Below are positions 1 to 10,197 of a stretch of 19,551 bases of DNA, in pieces (the stretch's first letter is position 1; each line of letters opens with the position of its first letter). The position numbers and the translations under genes were made by a program. The DNA is taken from positions 1-19,551 of the forward strand of contig JAAMXP010001590.1 of assembly GCA_019693395.1 (NCBI GenBank). Reading direction: 5' to 3'. The notes beneath the pieces were generated by a model. It worked only from the letters and a program-made list of their open reading frames with translations. It ran no database searches and was not told where the DNA came from. Source of the DNA: Ettlia oleoabundans. Lineage: Eukaryota > Chlorophyta > Chlorophyceae > Chlamydomonadales.

Positions 1-5
1 CTGTG

Positions 6-29
6 TCGCAAGTTCCGTTGCGGTTAGGC
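6..29. repeat. 24-bp repeat shared with 15659-15682 (copy 1)
   Basis: A 24-bp segment containing CGCAAGTTCCGTTGCGGTTA is identical at 6-29 and 15659-15682, and weaker similarity continues rightward over about 15 more bases. CGCAA...TTGCG can form a 5-bp stem. On the minus strand both copies read P-N-R-N-G-T-C-D in one frame. Here it sits just downstream of a strong splice acceptor at 33. Confidence 0.7.
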
Positions 30-2348
30 AGACTGTAAACACAAAAAGCAAAAGCAAGCAAAGCAAAAGCAGTGGATACAGTCAGCAGTCGTTTATATGC
101 TAGGCTGGAAAGCCAGTACAATATGCCAGGCTGGAAAGCCAATACAATGCACCACAGGCAGGCAGACAGGCAGGCACGCACATAATAGGACGCTCAGGCA
201 GGCAGTCACAACAGCCAAGCAGGGCGAAAAGGAGGAGGCTCAGACCCCAACCCACACCATCCACACCCGCCCACCCCAGTTCCACCTCACCCATCTGCCC
301 ACACAAAGTCCCAGCCGTCCCATCCCCCATTGCAACTCACCTTAACCTGGCAAAAGCGCCCCTTGGTGCACTTCTTGCCAACGCAGGGGTTGGCACAGAA
401 CGGGTTGCCCTTCTGCAATGCCAGATGACAGCAAGCTGGTTAATGTTTAGGGGGTGGCATTTAGGCAAGTTAGATAATTAAATTCAAGGGCACAGGGGGG
501 GCGTAGCTGCAGCTCACCTTGTTGATGCGGCAGACACTGGCCTTGCCGCACTTCTTGTTAACGCACTTGCTCACACACTGGCCCTTGCTACCCTGCACCT
601 CACCACAAGAACGCAGTGTCAGCAGCCTTGCTGGGCATGAAGGTGCAGCTGTTCATGGCATGCACGCATAGCAGGGGTGCACGTGCAGGCTGGCACGTTT
701 GCGAGCTGATGACATGCAGCTTGCCACCCCCCACGCCCTACAACCAGCGGCACCTTCAAGCACCACGCCCTCCATATGATTCCCTCTGTTCACCTTCACA
801 AGGCAGAACCGGCCCTTGCCACACTTCTTGCCGGCGCAGGGGTTGACACACGCAGTCCCGCTCCTCTGCAGGTGGGTCAAAGCGGGTGTTCAAGGGGTTT
901 GAGGAGCGTTATACTGCCCAAACACAACTATAAGAATTCTAGCTTTTGTTGCTTGCCTCCGCCAATATCCCCCTGTTTGATGGGCAGTTTGGATGCAAGC
1001 AACCCAGCAGGCAGACAGGCAGGCTGCTTTGGGAGAAGAACAGGGGAGTTGGCAAGTCAGTCTATAGACAGCCTGTGGCAGCCTGCTTACCACACGGCGG
1101 CAGACAAATCCCTTCCGGCATTTCCTCCTGCCTGCACCCACAAACAGTCGGGTTGAGCTGCAGCTGGCGACAAGGCATGTTGGCAACTGAATGCGGGATT
1201 ATGAGCTGCAGAACACATGCAACTTTTATTGAAGGGCATGGAAGCTTGAAGCATAATGGGCATGTGCATGGGCAGTGAAAGGGCTGCCTTCTGGCGAGTT
1301 TGCTGCCCTGCTGCAATGGCTTTGTTCAGCAATGTATTGGACGTCATATTATCCAGCAAGCTCACACTTGTTGTCATCATCCTGCAAAGCAGGCTCAATG
1401 ATTGATTGAAGAACAAAGGTACAAATTGGAATGCAGCGATGCAGGGAAAATCTAGTTCTCAGCTTGGCAGCACTGGTTTGCAGGCAAATGGCAAAATATA
1501 CAGGTGACAGCATCAGGAGTCGGCGTGAAAGGTGGTGGGCTTTCTGACAGGTTCTGCTGGCTGGATGCATACTGAGCTGGATGAATCACTCATAATGAGG
1601 TTCAACTCACATCATCGTCATCATCATCATCGTCATCGTCGTCGTCATCATCATCATCATCATCACCCCTGCATTTGGACCCGTGAGGCCGTTGTTGGTA
1701 GATCGGCAGGCAGCGGCAGCAAGCCTCAACCAGAGTGGCGGCATCACCCAGCCCAGCAGACGAATACTGGCCTGCCAGCAGCAATGCTTCAGCTTCACTT
1801 CATGAACACCTGCACCAGCTTCAAGAAAGCACCTGTCAGCCCTGTCATCGTCATCATCGTCATCATCATCATCATCGTCGTCCAGGAGTGACCGACGCAG
1901 GGCTGGCAGAGCGGAGTGCTCCTCACCGACAGTCACAACTGCGGTGCTGTCATCGGTCTGGGGGCCCGTCCTGCACAAAATTTGGCAGGCAGGTGCTGAG
2001 GTCAAGCCATTCAGCAGCCACTGGTGTGCCCTCCATGAGGGCAAGCTGCCCTCTGGAAGGCCCAGCCACGCCGCCGGCTCCAGGCGGGCAGCAGCGGAAG
2101 GCAGGTAAAACAGCGTTGCTGCGATGCCTCGAGGCAATGCATGGTCTAGGCCAGGGGCCCCAACGCGTTTTCGCGTTTTAGCCCGCAGCACGCGTTTGCA
2201 AGGTTGGCCATGCGCTCAGTGCGCGCTCTGCGCTGCCACCAGCAACCAACCCACCCAGTGCACAAATCATATGTACATACCTAGCCGCAGAAGCCAGGAA
2301 CAAGAAGGCGAGTACCAGCGCCAGCAGGAGCGTGAAGCTCCGACGCAT
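24..2348 (-). CDS. Gene A: secreted Asp-rich protein with Cys modules
   Basis: Not a gene I can name. Exon model (minus strand, 5' to 3'): 2348-2281, 1970-1833, 1668-1611, 1381-1366, 1131-1091, 865-794, 592-518, 412-341, and probably 32-24. Phases agree at every junction. Residues 1-22 are a signal peptide (MRRSFTLLLALVLAFLFLAS). Exon 2 ends in RRSLL plus 13 Asp, and exon 3 is Gly plus 18 Asp. A 16-nt microexon (DDDNK plus the first base of a Cys codon) leads into cysteine modules with KKCGKG-type cores. Spacing is C-x3-C-x5-C-x8-C, then C-x4-C-x5-C-x8-C and C-x4-C-x5-C-x9-C, then an unclosed fourth unit. The last exon is inferred: a long pyrimidine tract and TTTACAG acceptor precede it, but in phase it reads only Ser-Ala-stop (stop 26-24). 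Inferred role: extracellular calcium or matrix binding. The gene may instead continue past the left edge. It is the paralogue of genes B and C. Confidence 0.7.
103..154. repeat. 26-bp tandem repeat, two copies, with small hairpin
   Basis: GGCTGGAAAGCC occurs at 103-114 and again at 129-140, within a 26-bp unit repeated about twice (second copy AATACAAT for AGTACAAT). Each unit holds a GGCT/AGCC inverted pair around GGAA. It lies in the probable last intron of gene A. Confidence 0.6.
341..1131 (-). other. Gene A cysteine-module exons (FOLN-like)
   Basis: Four exons (1131-1091, 865-794, 592-518, 412-341) encode CRRKCRKGFVC..., ..CVNPCAGKKCGKGRFC.., ..CVSKCVNKKCGKASVC.. and ..CANPCVGKKCTKGRFC... 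Each module straddles an intron: three cysteines come from one exon and the fourth from the start of the next. All internal junctions are phase 0 and the last three exons are 72-75 nt, so they can be duplicated or lost without a frameshift. The spacing and the Gly-Lys core resemble follistatin/osteonectin EGF-like (FOLN) modules. The assignment rests on cysteine spacing only and short modules can converge. Confidence 0.6.
1611..1668 (-). repeat. Poly-Asp exon (GAY)18 of gene A
   Basis: The exon is one Gly codon followed by 18 consecutive GAT/GAC codons, between a GCAG acceptor and a GTGAGT donor. GAT and GAC are mixed, so this is not a pure trinucleotide run, which suggests the Asp is maintained by selection. 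The opposite strand reads as poly-His, poly-Ile or poly-Ser shadow frames. Confidence 0.75.
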
Positions 2349-3088
2349 CCTGATGTCCTGCCGTACGTAAGGCTCGCCCAGGAATTAGCTGAGAATGGGC
2401 TGGGAAGAATAGCGTGTGCCGAACTGCGCGCACAGATTGCAGCCTTAAAGGGGAAAGGGGGATAACATAATTATGATGTAGTGGTGTTGGCTCCTGCAGA
2501 AGCTACACTGCTGCCTGGGCAGCCAGCTGCAGCTTCTGGCACCCCAACCAGTCGGACTAGTATGAGGTCCTCACGCGGGGAGATTGAAGAGATTGGGGCG
2601 GTTAACTGTTCGAGATCCTGCAATGTGGAGTGCTACGGCTTTGCCAGGTGTTGGCAGACCCGTCAACGTGGTCCTTTAGCTGGCTGATATACGGCAAACC
2701 CACCCAACGCGCTCTGGCCCAACACCCTACATCAATAAGTTTATGAGGTTCTCCCAACGGTGAACAGGAGCAATCGGCATTCATGCTGTGTTGGTGCCTG
2801 GGCAAAGCAGGGCTGTTTCATGCAACCTCGCCTTGCTCAGCAGCGGGACATGCACACCGCGTGCCGCCCCAGCCTGCCTTGTTTAGTGCGCCTTACAGCT
2901 TCTTGCAGCTGCAACAACGCATATCAAGCAGGCCTCCTAAGCTTGCACCATGGCCCAGGCCACAAGGGAAACGACATGCGGTTGACTGGGCAAATTCAAA
3001 ACTTTTACAAAACCAGCCACCTGGCAGGCGCTGGGATGAGCAATGGGTTGACGTGGTTTCAGGTTTGCTGCCATACTAGCTAGGCTGC
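2349..3088. other. Spacer between gene A start and GLE1 3' end
   Basis: This 740-bp stretch must hold the gene A promoter and 5' UTR and the GLE1 3' UTR. I see no convincing exon; the short open frames here lack family features and splice context. There is no clear TATA box upstream of gene A. TGTAA signals for GLE1 lie at 3005-3009 and 2893-2897 (minus strand). Confidence 0.5.
3005..3009 (-). terminator. Candidate TGTAA poly(A) signal of GLE1
   Basis: TGTAA on the minus strand, about 80 nt beyond the GLE1 stop. TGTAA is the usual green-algal polyadenylation signal. A second candidate is at 2893-2897. Which is used cannot be told from the sequence, and a 5-mer is weak evidence alone. Confidence 0.3.
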
Positions 3089-6000
3089 TCATGCCCTGTC
3101 ATAACTGCTAGCGTCAAACTGAGGCATGTCACGCCCCTCTGGCGGCTTTGTGTACTGCGCGATGCGGAGGTACGTCTGGATGCTGCGCGGTACGGCAGGC
3201 AAGTGGGGGAGCAAAAAAGAGGGGCAGGTGGGACAGGGGGGAAGAGCAGCACAGAATACGTACAGCAGCAAAAGCGCCAGTACCTGACGTGTTAGCTGTC
3301 ATGATGAGATTCTGGCTGCCTGTCTACCTTTATCAGCACAGGCCTGCCAATAAGGCCTGACTGCAATCCAGACAATGTTGATGGCTGGGAGCTGCGTTGC
3401 CGTTGCAGCAGCAGCAGCAACATCCAGCTGGCAGCTGCAACCAAACAGGAGCACCTACGTTCCGACACCCCTCCCTGTGACAGATAGATGTGGCATGCAC
3501 ACGCACCGTGTGTAGACAGCTCGAGCATCAGGGTCGTTTGATGTTCCCAGGGCAGGCAGGAACTCACGGTCAATATACTGCAGGCGGTACATATGAGCAC
3601 ACAAGTGTCAAAGTGGCGAGTGCAGGCAGCGTTGCGGACGAGGATTGTATGCAATAATAGAGAATGGGGGGGTGGCAGGAGCTGGGATGGCAGGTGGATC
3701 CTACAGCCACAGCGCGAAAGGCAAAAGGGGAACACTGTTCAGCAGCGATGAGTGTGAGATTGGCAGTAACACATAACCCTGGCCGGTTTGTGTCCGTTAC
3801 TACAAGGAGACGGCTGCAGGAACGGCGCTGACGCTGCTGCCAAACCCCCACCCATCCCACCAAACGCACACAGAAAGACACCAAGCAAAGAACACCCACG
3901 CTGCCAATACCTGCAGCAGCTTTGTAAATTGCCCGCGGTAGGCCAGATACATGCGGTAACCTGCTACCTGCGTGACAGACACGAGAATACGCAGATGAGT
4001 ACAGGGAAGCAATGGAATGACCAAAGGCAGCTCAAGGAGAGCAACGAGCACGCAACGTGTGTCTTGCGTTTTTTGAAGCAAGCAGGCTCGAAGTGCGCTA
4101 CCATAACATCTCCATCAGCAAGAGGAGCAGCGAGAGATGCCGTCGTAATCCAGCATGCAATGCCAAGCCCCTGCGAGTGCCAAAATGACAAGCATGCTCC
4201 TACCTTGAGCACTGCATCAAGAGCTGTGGCGGTCACGCGGTTGGCAGGCAGCGCGTTGAGTACCCTGCAGGGCGATGCGGGTTCCAGCGCATAACCAGGT
4301 AGCAGCTATGATAGTAGCCCAGCGAAAGATTCTACGCCAGAAAGCGAGCCTTTGGCTGCCTGAGCATAAGCGGCAGCATCCAGGGGAGCGGTGGGTTTCA
4401 AGCAGCTTGAGGCATATCGTCATCATTCTCCTTGTCAATGGGGTTAATGAAGTGGGGTCAATGATGTGGGTGAGGCACGACTTAATGCAGATCAGCCAAC
4501 CATACAAACACCCTAGCTAGCCAGGACTGGAGACCAGCAGGGTCTCAGTCACATCCAGGCACATCAGGAAATGTACGAAAGGTTCAGCAATGTGAGACAT
4601 TGTGCGATTGGGCTACACTAGCAGGGACGCACCGTGCCAGCAGGGTCCAGGCGTGGCCCAGACCATGAGGATTCTGGGGGTTGTCAGACTGCACGCAAGG
4701 GAAGGGATTTAAGAAATGCCTGTGGGCCTTCAACGGTGCCGCTGGTGCAGCAGTAACACCGCTGCTGCTACAATTGGCCGAGGGACGCAGGAGAGGGTAA
4801 GTGGCTGCCACACAGCAACTGCCATGCCCCTTTGCCCATGGCGCAGCTGTTAGCCAGCCCACCCAGGGGTTGAGTTGCATGTCCCACATCCCGCCCAAAG
4901 ACTGTATTGCGACCAAGGCCAGTTCGCGTTTTGACCTCAGCAACACCCAACCCGACTCAAAGCCTCTTCCTACAACAACTCCAGCGCCAGCCTTTCCCCA
5001 TGGCAGCCAGCAACATGCACCCAAGTCAGCCACTTCCTGACAGCTGCTAACGCCTTGCAGCGCCCCAGGCACCTGATGGCAACCTAACCCACTTGTGCTC
5101 ACCTGCATGACTGCCGCATACAGCATGAGGTAGCCCTGCATTCGTCCCACAAACTCATCTGTGGTCTCGCGCTGTACCTGCACAGAAACCACACAACAAC
5201 AGTCAGGAGAGTGTACTCGCTTGGCGACAATTATGAACTGCAGCAGTGCTGCGAGAGGGGACACCAACACTGCAGCTGTGGCAATTGCTGGGCTGACTGT
5301 GTAAAGCGGGGCTGCAGCAAGAGAGATCGGCACATGTCTGCAGCGGACAGACCGCGTGGGAGCTGTCCCTTTTGGACCTTGCATCATGATGCTGCTGTGG
5401 GTTGCTGCTGCCGCCGCTGCTGCTAGTCCTCTTTCCCTGCCACTGCTGCATGCCGCTGCAAGCTGGTTCCCACCTGCCCTGTGTCTTCATCTGTGCTTAT
5501 TCGGTAGCCCAGCTGGCGCAGGTAGCTATCGTCATCCGCACCTTGCTTAAAAACATGGTACTTGGGCACAGTCAGCGGGCACACCTGCCAGCCAGCATGG
5601 TGGGGGGGATGAAAGGGACAAAATGTCACTGGGCAAGGATGGCATACCAGCTGGCTGTCAGGCAAGGAATGGAATCCAGCAAGCAGTCAAAGCTGTGCGG
5701 GTAGCACATACACGAAAGGCATGGGCAGCAGGCTTGGTCTTTACTATCCCTATGTTGTCAGTAACAAATGGACGACCTAGGCAACTGCAGCCGTAAGAAA
5801 CAAGGAAAGCGCAGCATGCCTAACAACCAGCAGCCTTTACCACACTGCCTCAGTCTCCGCTGCGACCACCGACCTTATGCAGGCGCGCCACTAGCAGAGC
5901 AGCAAAGTCAGGCTGCGCTGCCATCACTGCCACTGCCACTTCAGCCAGCGGAAAAGCAAAGGCATGCAGGCGGGTGACCTGCACAGAACCTTGGCCAAAA

Positions 6001-8909
6001 TGACATTTCTGGCGAAAGTCATGGAAATTATAATATCTCTCCAACCAGACCGAACAAGTGTGGTTCAAGTGCCAGCAACAAGAGATACCAGCGTGCCAGC
6101 CGAAGAGGGGCCATGTGATGTGATTTGAGGTTAATGCTGTTCCAGCAATGAAGTCAACAGACCGAACCAGCCGGCTGCCCTCCACACACCACAGCTGCCT
6201 TCTCTCCAATGCCCTGCCTCACCAACGGCACCCCCAACAGCTTTTCAATGGCCTACACCGTGCTGCCTTGCTCCACCGAGCCGGCCCATCCCTAACTCAC
6301 TGACAGCGTGCAACCTCCCATCCCTCGCACCTGCACTTCGCACTGGCTGATCAGCTTGTTGGCGAGCGCGAGCAACGCGTAAATGCGTTGGGCACCGTGC
6401 TGCGCAGCCATGAACCCCACAAGCGCCTGCGCCTTCAGCCGCACCTGTTGATTGGCGGCAGCAGGAGGAAAGAAGTGAAATGCAGGCAGCTGTGATGTAC
6501 CGCTCCGTGGCGGGAAAAAGGGTTCGGATTCGGATAACAAGCAGCACTACCAGCTGTAGAGGAATGCGGAGAGTGACTGAACAGAAGCTTGCTGGCTGGG
6601 CTGAGCGGCATACCAGCAACATAAGCTAGGCATAAGAGTTGATGTCAGCTAGCAACAGTCCTTCCCATCCTTAAGATGCGCCTATTCACCCACGCCTGCG
6701 CCTGCTGCAGCCTGCATTTGGCATCAGCCCACCTGCTCCAGCGTGGCACTGATCTGCTGCACATTGAGCGTCACAAATTTATCAATGGCCCGCTTCTTGT
6801 CCCGCATGGCACGATCGTCCGCAAATGGCTTCACGGCGTCCTGGAGAGGGCAGGATGGGCAGGCGCCGATTTGAGGCAGGCGGGTGCAAGCTGGAAGAGC
6901 GAAAAGAGGCAGACCTTGTTTGCAAAAGGCAGGCTGGAAAAGAGGTAGACCTTTGTGAAAGGCAGGTTGTTTGTAAATGGCAGGCTCGAGGAACTTTTGG
7001 AGCGACTGGCAAGCAAGGCATGCAACCGCTGCGAGGCGCAAGCAGAGAAGACAGGAGGAGAGTTTGTCCTGAGACATGGGCAGCCAGCAAGCTAACCCAG
7101 CTAGGAGGCGCTGTTGCGCGGGCTCGGCCCAACCAGTTATCGCAGCTGCCACACACCTGTGCGGCGGCCAGAGCCTCAGCACACTGCTTGTCCCACTCTG
7201 CTGCCGAGGGCGCAATGCGAAGCCCGCTGCCCTGCGCGGCAGCTGAAGCCTTACGCTGCGCCGCCGCCTGCGCAGCTGCTTGAGCAGCAGCGGCATCTGC
7301 AGTCGCCTTCTGCGCTGCTGCCTCCTCCTTTTCTGCTGCCGCTGCCGCTTGCCGCTGCGCTTCCGCTTTAGCTGCTGTGTCTGCTGCTGCCTTTTGATCC
7401 GCTTTCGCCTTTGCAGCAGCAGCAGCTGCCTCCTGCTGCTTTTTTACAGCTGCCTCTAGTTCTGCCACTTTTCGTTCCCCTTCAGCCGCTTTCTGCTGAT
7501 GCTGGCTGCGTAGGCCCCTGAGCAGCTGGCTGCGCCGCTGCTGCCGTGCCTCCGCTGCAGCCGCCTCGGCCGCTGCCGCCTGCTGTGCTGCATCAGCCTG
7601 CTGCTTAGCTGCCGCCGCTAGTGCTGCCGCCTCTTCAGCATCAATGTCAAGCAGTGCTCGCTGAAACGCCGCGATTTTCTTCTGCGCCCCAATCCGTAGC
7701 CGCTCCTCCAGTTGCGCGGTCGCTTCCACTAGCGCTAGTTCGGCAGGGGCAAGCGGCCGCACGCCTCCCGGCGCACTGCAAGCAATGAGTGGCCAGCGAG
7801 CAAGCGTCAAGAGCCAGCTACATCACCTGCTTGCCCTATCCTAAAGAAACTTCACACTACATGGCTTTGCAACAGAAGACATTAATAAAACAATAACAAT
7901 AACAATAACATTAACAGTAACAATAACAATAACAGTGACAGTGACAGTGACAGTGACAGTGACAGTGACAGTGACAGTGACAGTGACAGTGACAGTGACA
8001 GTGACAGTGACAGTGACAGTGACAGTAACAGTAACAGTAACCGTAATAGTAAATATAATGATAATAATAATGATAATAATAATGGGGATAATAATAGCAG
8101 AGGTCCGCAGCGGCTGTGCCAGTCAACAGGCTTCGGCTTCACCACACCAACAGCTTAAGCCTACCTGCGCCTGCGGTGGCGGGTGGCAGCACGCGAGTCC
8201 ATCTCGTCCTGCTCATCATCATCATTGCTGCTTAGACCAGTGGGTGCTTGCAGCGAGAAACTGGGTGCTGCGATATCTGCACATGCAGCAAGGGTTGATG
8301 GGTGTCATGCTTGAGTTCCAGCTGGACGGGAGAATCTAGCAGCTAAAAGCATGTTAGAAAGGGGTGCTCGGCTTCAGCAGCTTTGGTGCAGCGTCAATCA
8401 CGACTTCAAGCCGCGACATTTCCGCTACACGCACCTGATAGGCCTGACTCTGAGTAGCCTGTAGGGGCTGACAATCGCCGGCTGTTGCTGCTGCCAAAGC
8501 GGCGGTCAAGGGCAGCTGCTGTGGCCCCTGCGCCACCGCGCGGCCGCATGCCGCTCACGGAACTGCTGGCTCCGAAGCCTGGGCTGATAGGTGCGGCAAA
8601 GGCACGGCCCTTGCTATTGCTGCTGCTTGTCCGACCAAACATGCCTGGCGAATGAAGCTGTTGTTGGGTGCTAGCGCCGGGCGGCAGGCTGGTGGTGCCG
8701 CCGCGCGCCCCCGCTGCTGGGCTGCCAGCAGCGCCTGCGGATGAGCTGGCATTGCTGCAAGTTCTGTCAAGGCGTCGAAACGATCCCATCGCGGGCAGCA
8801 AGTCGCTCGGCGACTGCCCGTGCGGTGCTCGGCTGTTGTTAAGCGTGCTGGAAGATGGTGCCGAGCTTGGGTGCATTGAAAGCACAGGCCCTGGCGATCT
8901 ATACACCAT
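3089..8909 (-). CDS. GLE1: mRNA export factor GLE1 (nucleoporin)
   Basis: GLE1 sits on the cytoplasmic face of the nuclear pore and, with inositol hexakisphosphate, activates the DBP5/DDX19 ATPase to release exported mRNPs. Exons: 8909-8435, 8267-8165, 7775-7157, 6840-6733, 6444-6331, 5978-5874, 5584-5474, 5177-5103, 4688-4633, 4264-4204, 3967-3911, 3577-3507, 3182-3089. They total 2049 nt (682 aa), all in phase with GT-AG borders. Residues 1-158 are Ser/Pro/Gly-rich, 159-192 acidic then Arg-rich, 193-399 an Ala/Glu/Lys/Gln-rich coiled coil. From about 400 the conserved GLE1 domain runs in family order: AIDKFVTLNVQQIS, FAFPLAEVAVAVMAAQPDF, VPKYHVFKQGADDDSYLRQL, GYLMLYAAVMQ, PHGLGHAWTLLAR, LPANRVTATALDAVL, IQTYLRIAQYT. 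Length matches animal GLE1 (about 700 aa). The start is the first ATG of the open exon; an extra 5' exon near 8973-9155 (with PKGRKRR) is possible. Confidence 0.92.
7157..7775 (-). other. GLE1: GLE1 coiled-coil exon
   Basis: One 619-nt exon, far larger than the other GLE1 exons (56-475 nt), encodes about 206 residues dominated by Ala, Glu, Lys and Gln with almost no Pro or Gly. Segments such as LEERLRIGAQKKIAAFQRAL and KVAELEAAVKKQQEAAAAAA are typical of a long alpha-helical coiled coil. This matches the position of the coiled coil before the GLE1 domain in yeast and human proteins, where it mediates self-association. The Ala/Gln/Glu codons (GCN, CAG) give a strong CAG/CTG bias on the DNA. 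Confidence 0.8.
7888..8042. repeat. Hexanucleotide microsatellite (GTGACA)15 in GLE1 intron 2
   Basis: Fifteen perfect GTGACA units run from 7935 to 8024. They are flanked on both sides by decayed units of the same period (GTAACA, ATAACA) from about 7888 to 8042, followed by an (ATA/ATG)-rich tract to about 8096. The tract lies in the intron between GLE1 exons 8267-8165 and 7775-7157. On the opposite strand it gives Ser-Leu or His-Cys repeat shadow frames. Confidence 0.95.
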
Positions 8910-10003
8910 GACGGCCTCGGCCGGCCGCGCTGCAAGTAGCGGCAGTGGTGTGGCGATGGGCAGGCAGGCCAGCTAGAGGAACTGTTCACATGGCGATGAT
9001 CGCGACGAGACAGCGTTCAGTCTGCGTTTGCGTCCCTTTGGAGCAATAACCCTCGCCGCTGCGCCTGCTGGGGCGGGCGCTGCCGCAGCATGGCCGGGGC
9101 TGGCGTGCCAGGCCTGCGGCCTTTGTGGTGTGTTGCTGCCACGCCTACAAGGCAAGAACTTGATAGGTGCAGCAGAGGAGACGGTTTCACACTGTTTCTT
9201 GTATTACAGGGGGGCAAAAGGGATTCTATGATCGCTTTACAGCTCTCAAAGCAAACAATGGCGGAAACAGCCCTTAATCGATGAGAGCATGAAATTCAAG
9301 TAGTTAACTTACAACTGGGCAAGAGCTACGCTGCTGTACGTGGCAACTGCGACATGCCTGATAGAATGCTCAGACAGGCCACAGCACACACACCGCAGGG
9401 TAAGGTGTGAACAACATCTCGCAGAATGCCATGCAGAGCTGAGCTGTTTTTATCACGCGAGAAAAGCATAGGATAGAGAATAGGACGAGGCCATGATTCT
9501 GGAAGGATCCTCGTCCCAGACAGGCTTTCGGGAATTTGGCACCTGGGCTGCCACCACTCCCATCCATTGACCAGAACAGCTTCCCCATCTTAAGTGAGGC
9601 TTAAGACGGCAGGGCCATCCTGCAGGGTGCAGAAAAATTCCACAACATCGCGTGGTAGTAGTTGGTAGTAGTGGATGGGTTAGCTGGGTGGGTTAGCGAG
9701 CATAAATGAATCAGCGCATCCTGGCTGCTTTTCAAGTGGCAGGTGACGATTCGCTACAGTTGTTTAGCATATTTGGCATGACGCTGTGTACGTCATGCGA
9801 ATCTGGCGCCGGCATGCATGGCTGATTACAAGGAAACTTGAAGCTGGGATGGTATCCAGGACTACAGGATTGGGCAGACAATGCGCAAGTCTGGCAGCTG
9901 GCAATAGTGAACCAAGCTCAGACCGGGCCTACGCAGGCACAGGTTCAGTTGCAGCACACCTGAGTTGGGCAGGCCCTTGTCATTTGCTGCATCGCTTTGC
10001 AGA
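8910..10003. other. Spacer: GLE1 upstream region and gene B 3' region
   Basis: The right part should be the gene B 3' UTR and the left part the GLE1 promoter and 5' UTR. A minus-strand open frame at 9155-8973 (60 codons, with PKGRKRRLN) could be an extra GLE1 5' exon. It would need a weak GT donor near 8992 and the CTTGCAG acceptor near 8930, so I do not include it. Patches around 9655-9720 and 9785-9810 resemble gene C intron DNA at 13545-13620 and 13650-13680, so this is paralogous, decayed sequence. Confidence 0.45.
9204..9208 (-). terminator. Candidate TGTAA poly(A) signal of gene B
   Basis: TGTAA on the minus strand within a block (9200-9227) nearly identical to 13065-13090 beyond gene C. 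The shared context supports it as an inherited 3' end of the two paralogues. It would imply an 800-nt 3' UTR; a nearer TGTAA at 9826-9830 (174 nt beyond the stop) is an alternative. Confidence 0.4.
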
Positions 10004-10157
10004 TCAGTTGAGGCCCAGGAGCTTGCGCTTGCCGTCCTGCAACAGCTTGGCGGCATCAGGAATGCTGGGCAAGTGGGTGCAGCGGTGCAAGGGATGTGCG
10101 TGTTGCTTGCCCGCTGGCAAACAGCAGGCAGGCAGGCAAAACATGCAGGCAGGTGGG

Positions 10158-10197
<40 letters not shown>

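Noticed and set aside
653..880. KKCGKG cysteine exons as stand-alone small antimicrobial or toxin-like peptides
   Set aside because: Each is bounded by splice sites and in phase with its neighbours downstream of a signal-peptide exon; they are modules of one larger protein.
7882..8145. Ser-Leu, His-Cys and Thr-Val repeat frames over the hexamer array
   Set aside because: These are translations of a microsatellite located in a GLE1 intron, with no start context or homology.
9370..9588. 72-codon minus-strand frame downstream of gene B as a separate gene or a lost last exon
   Set aside because: Only weak, patchy resemblance to the gene C 3' region, no cysteine pattern, no signal peptide; best read as 3' UTR or spacer.
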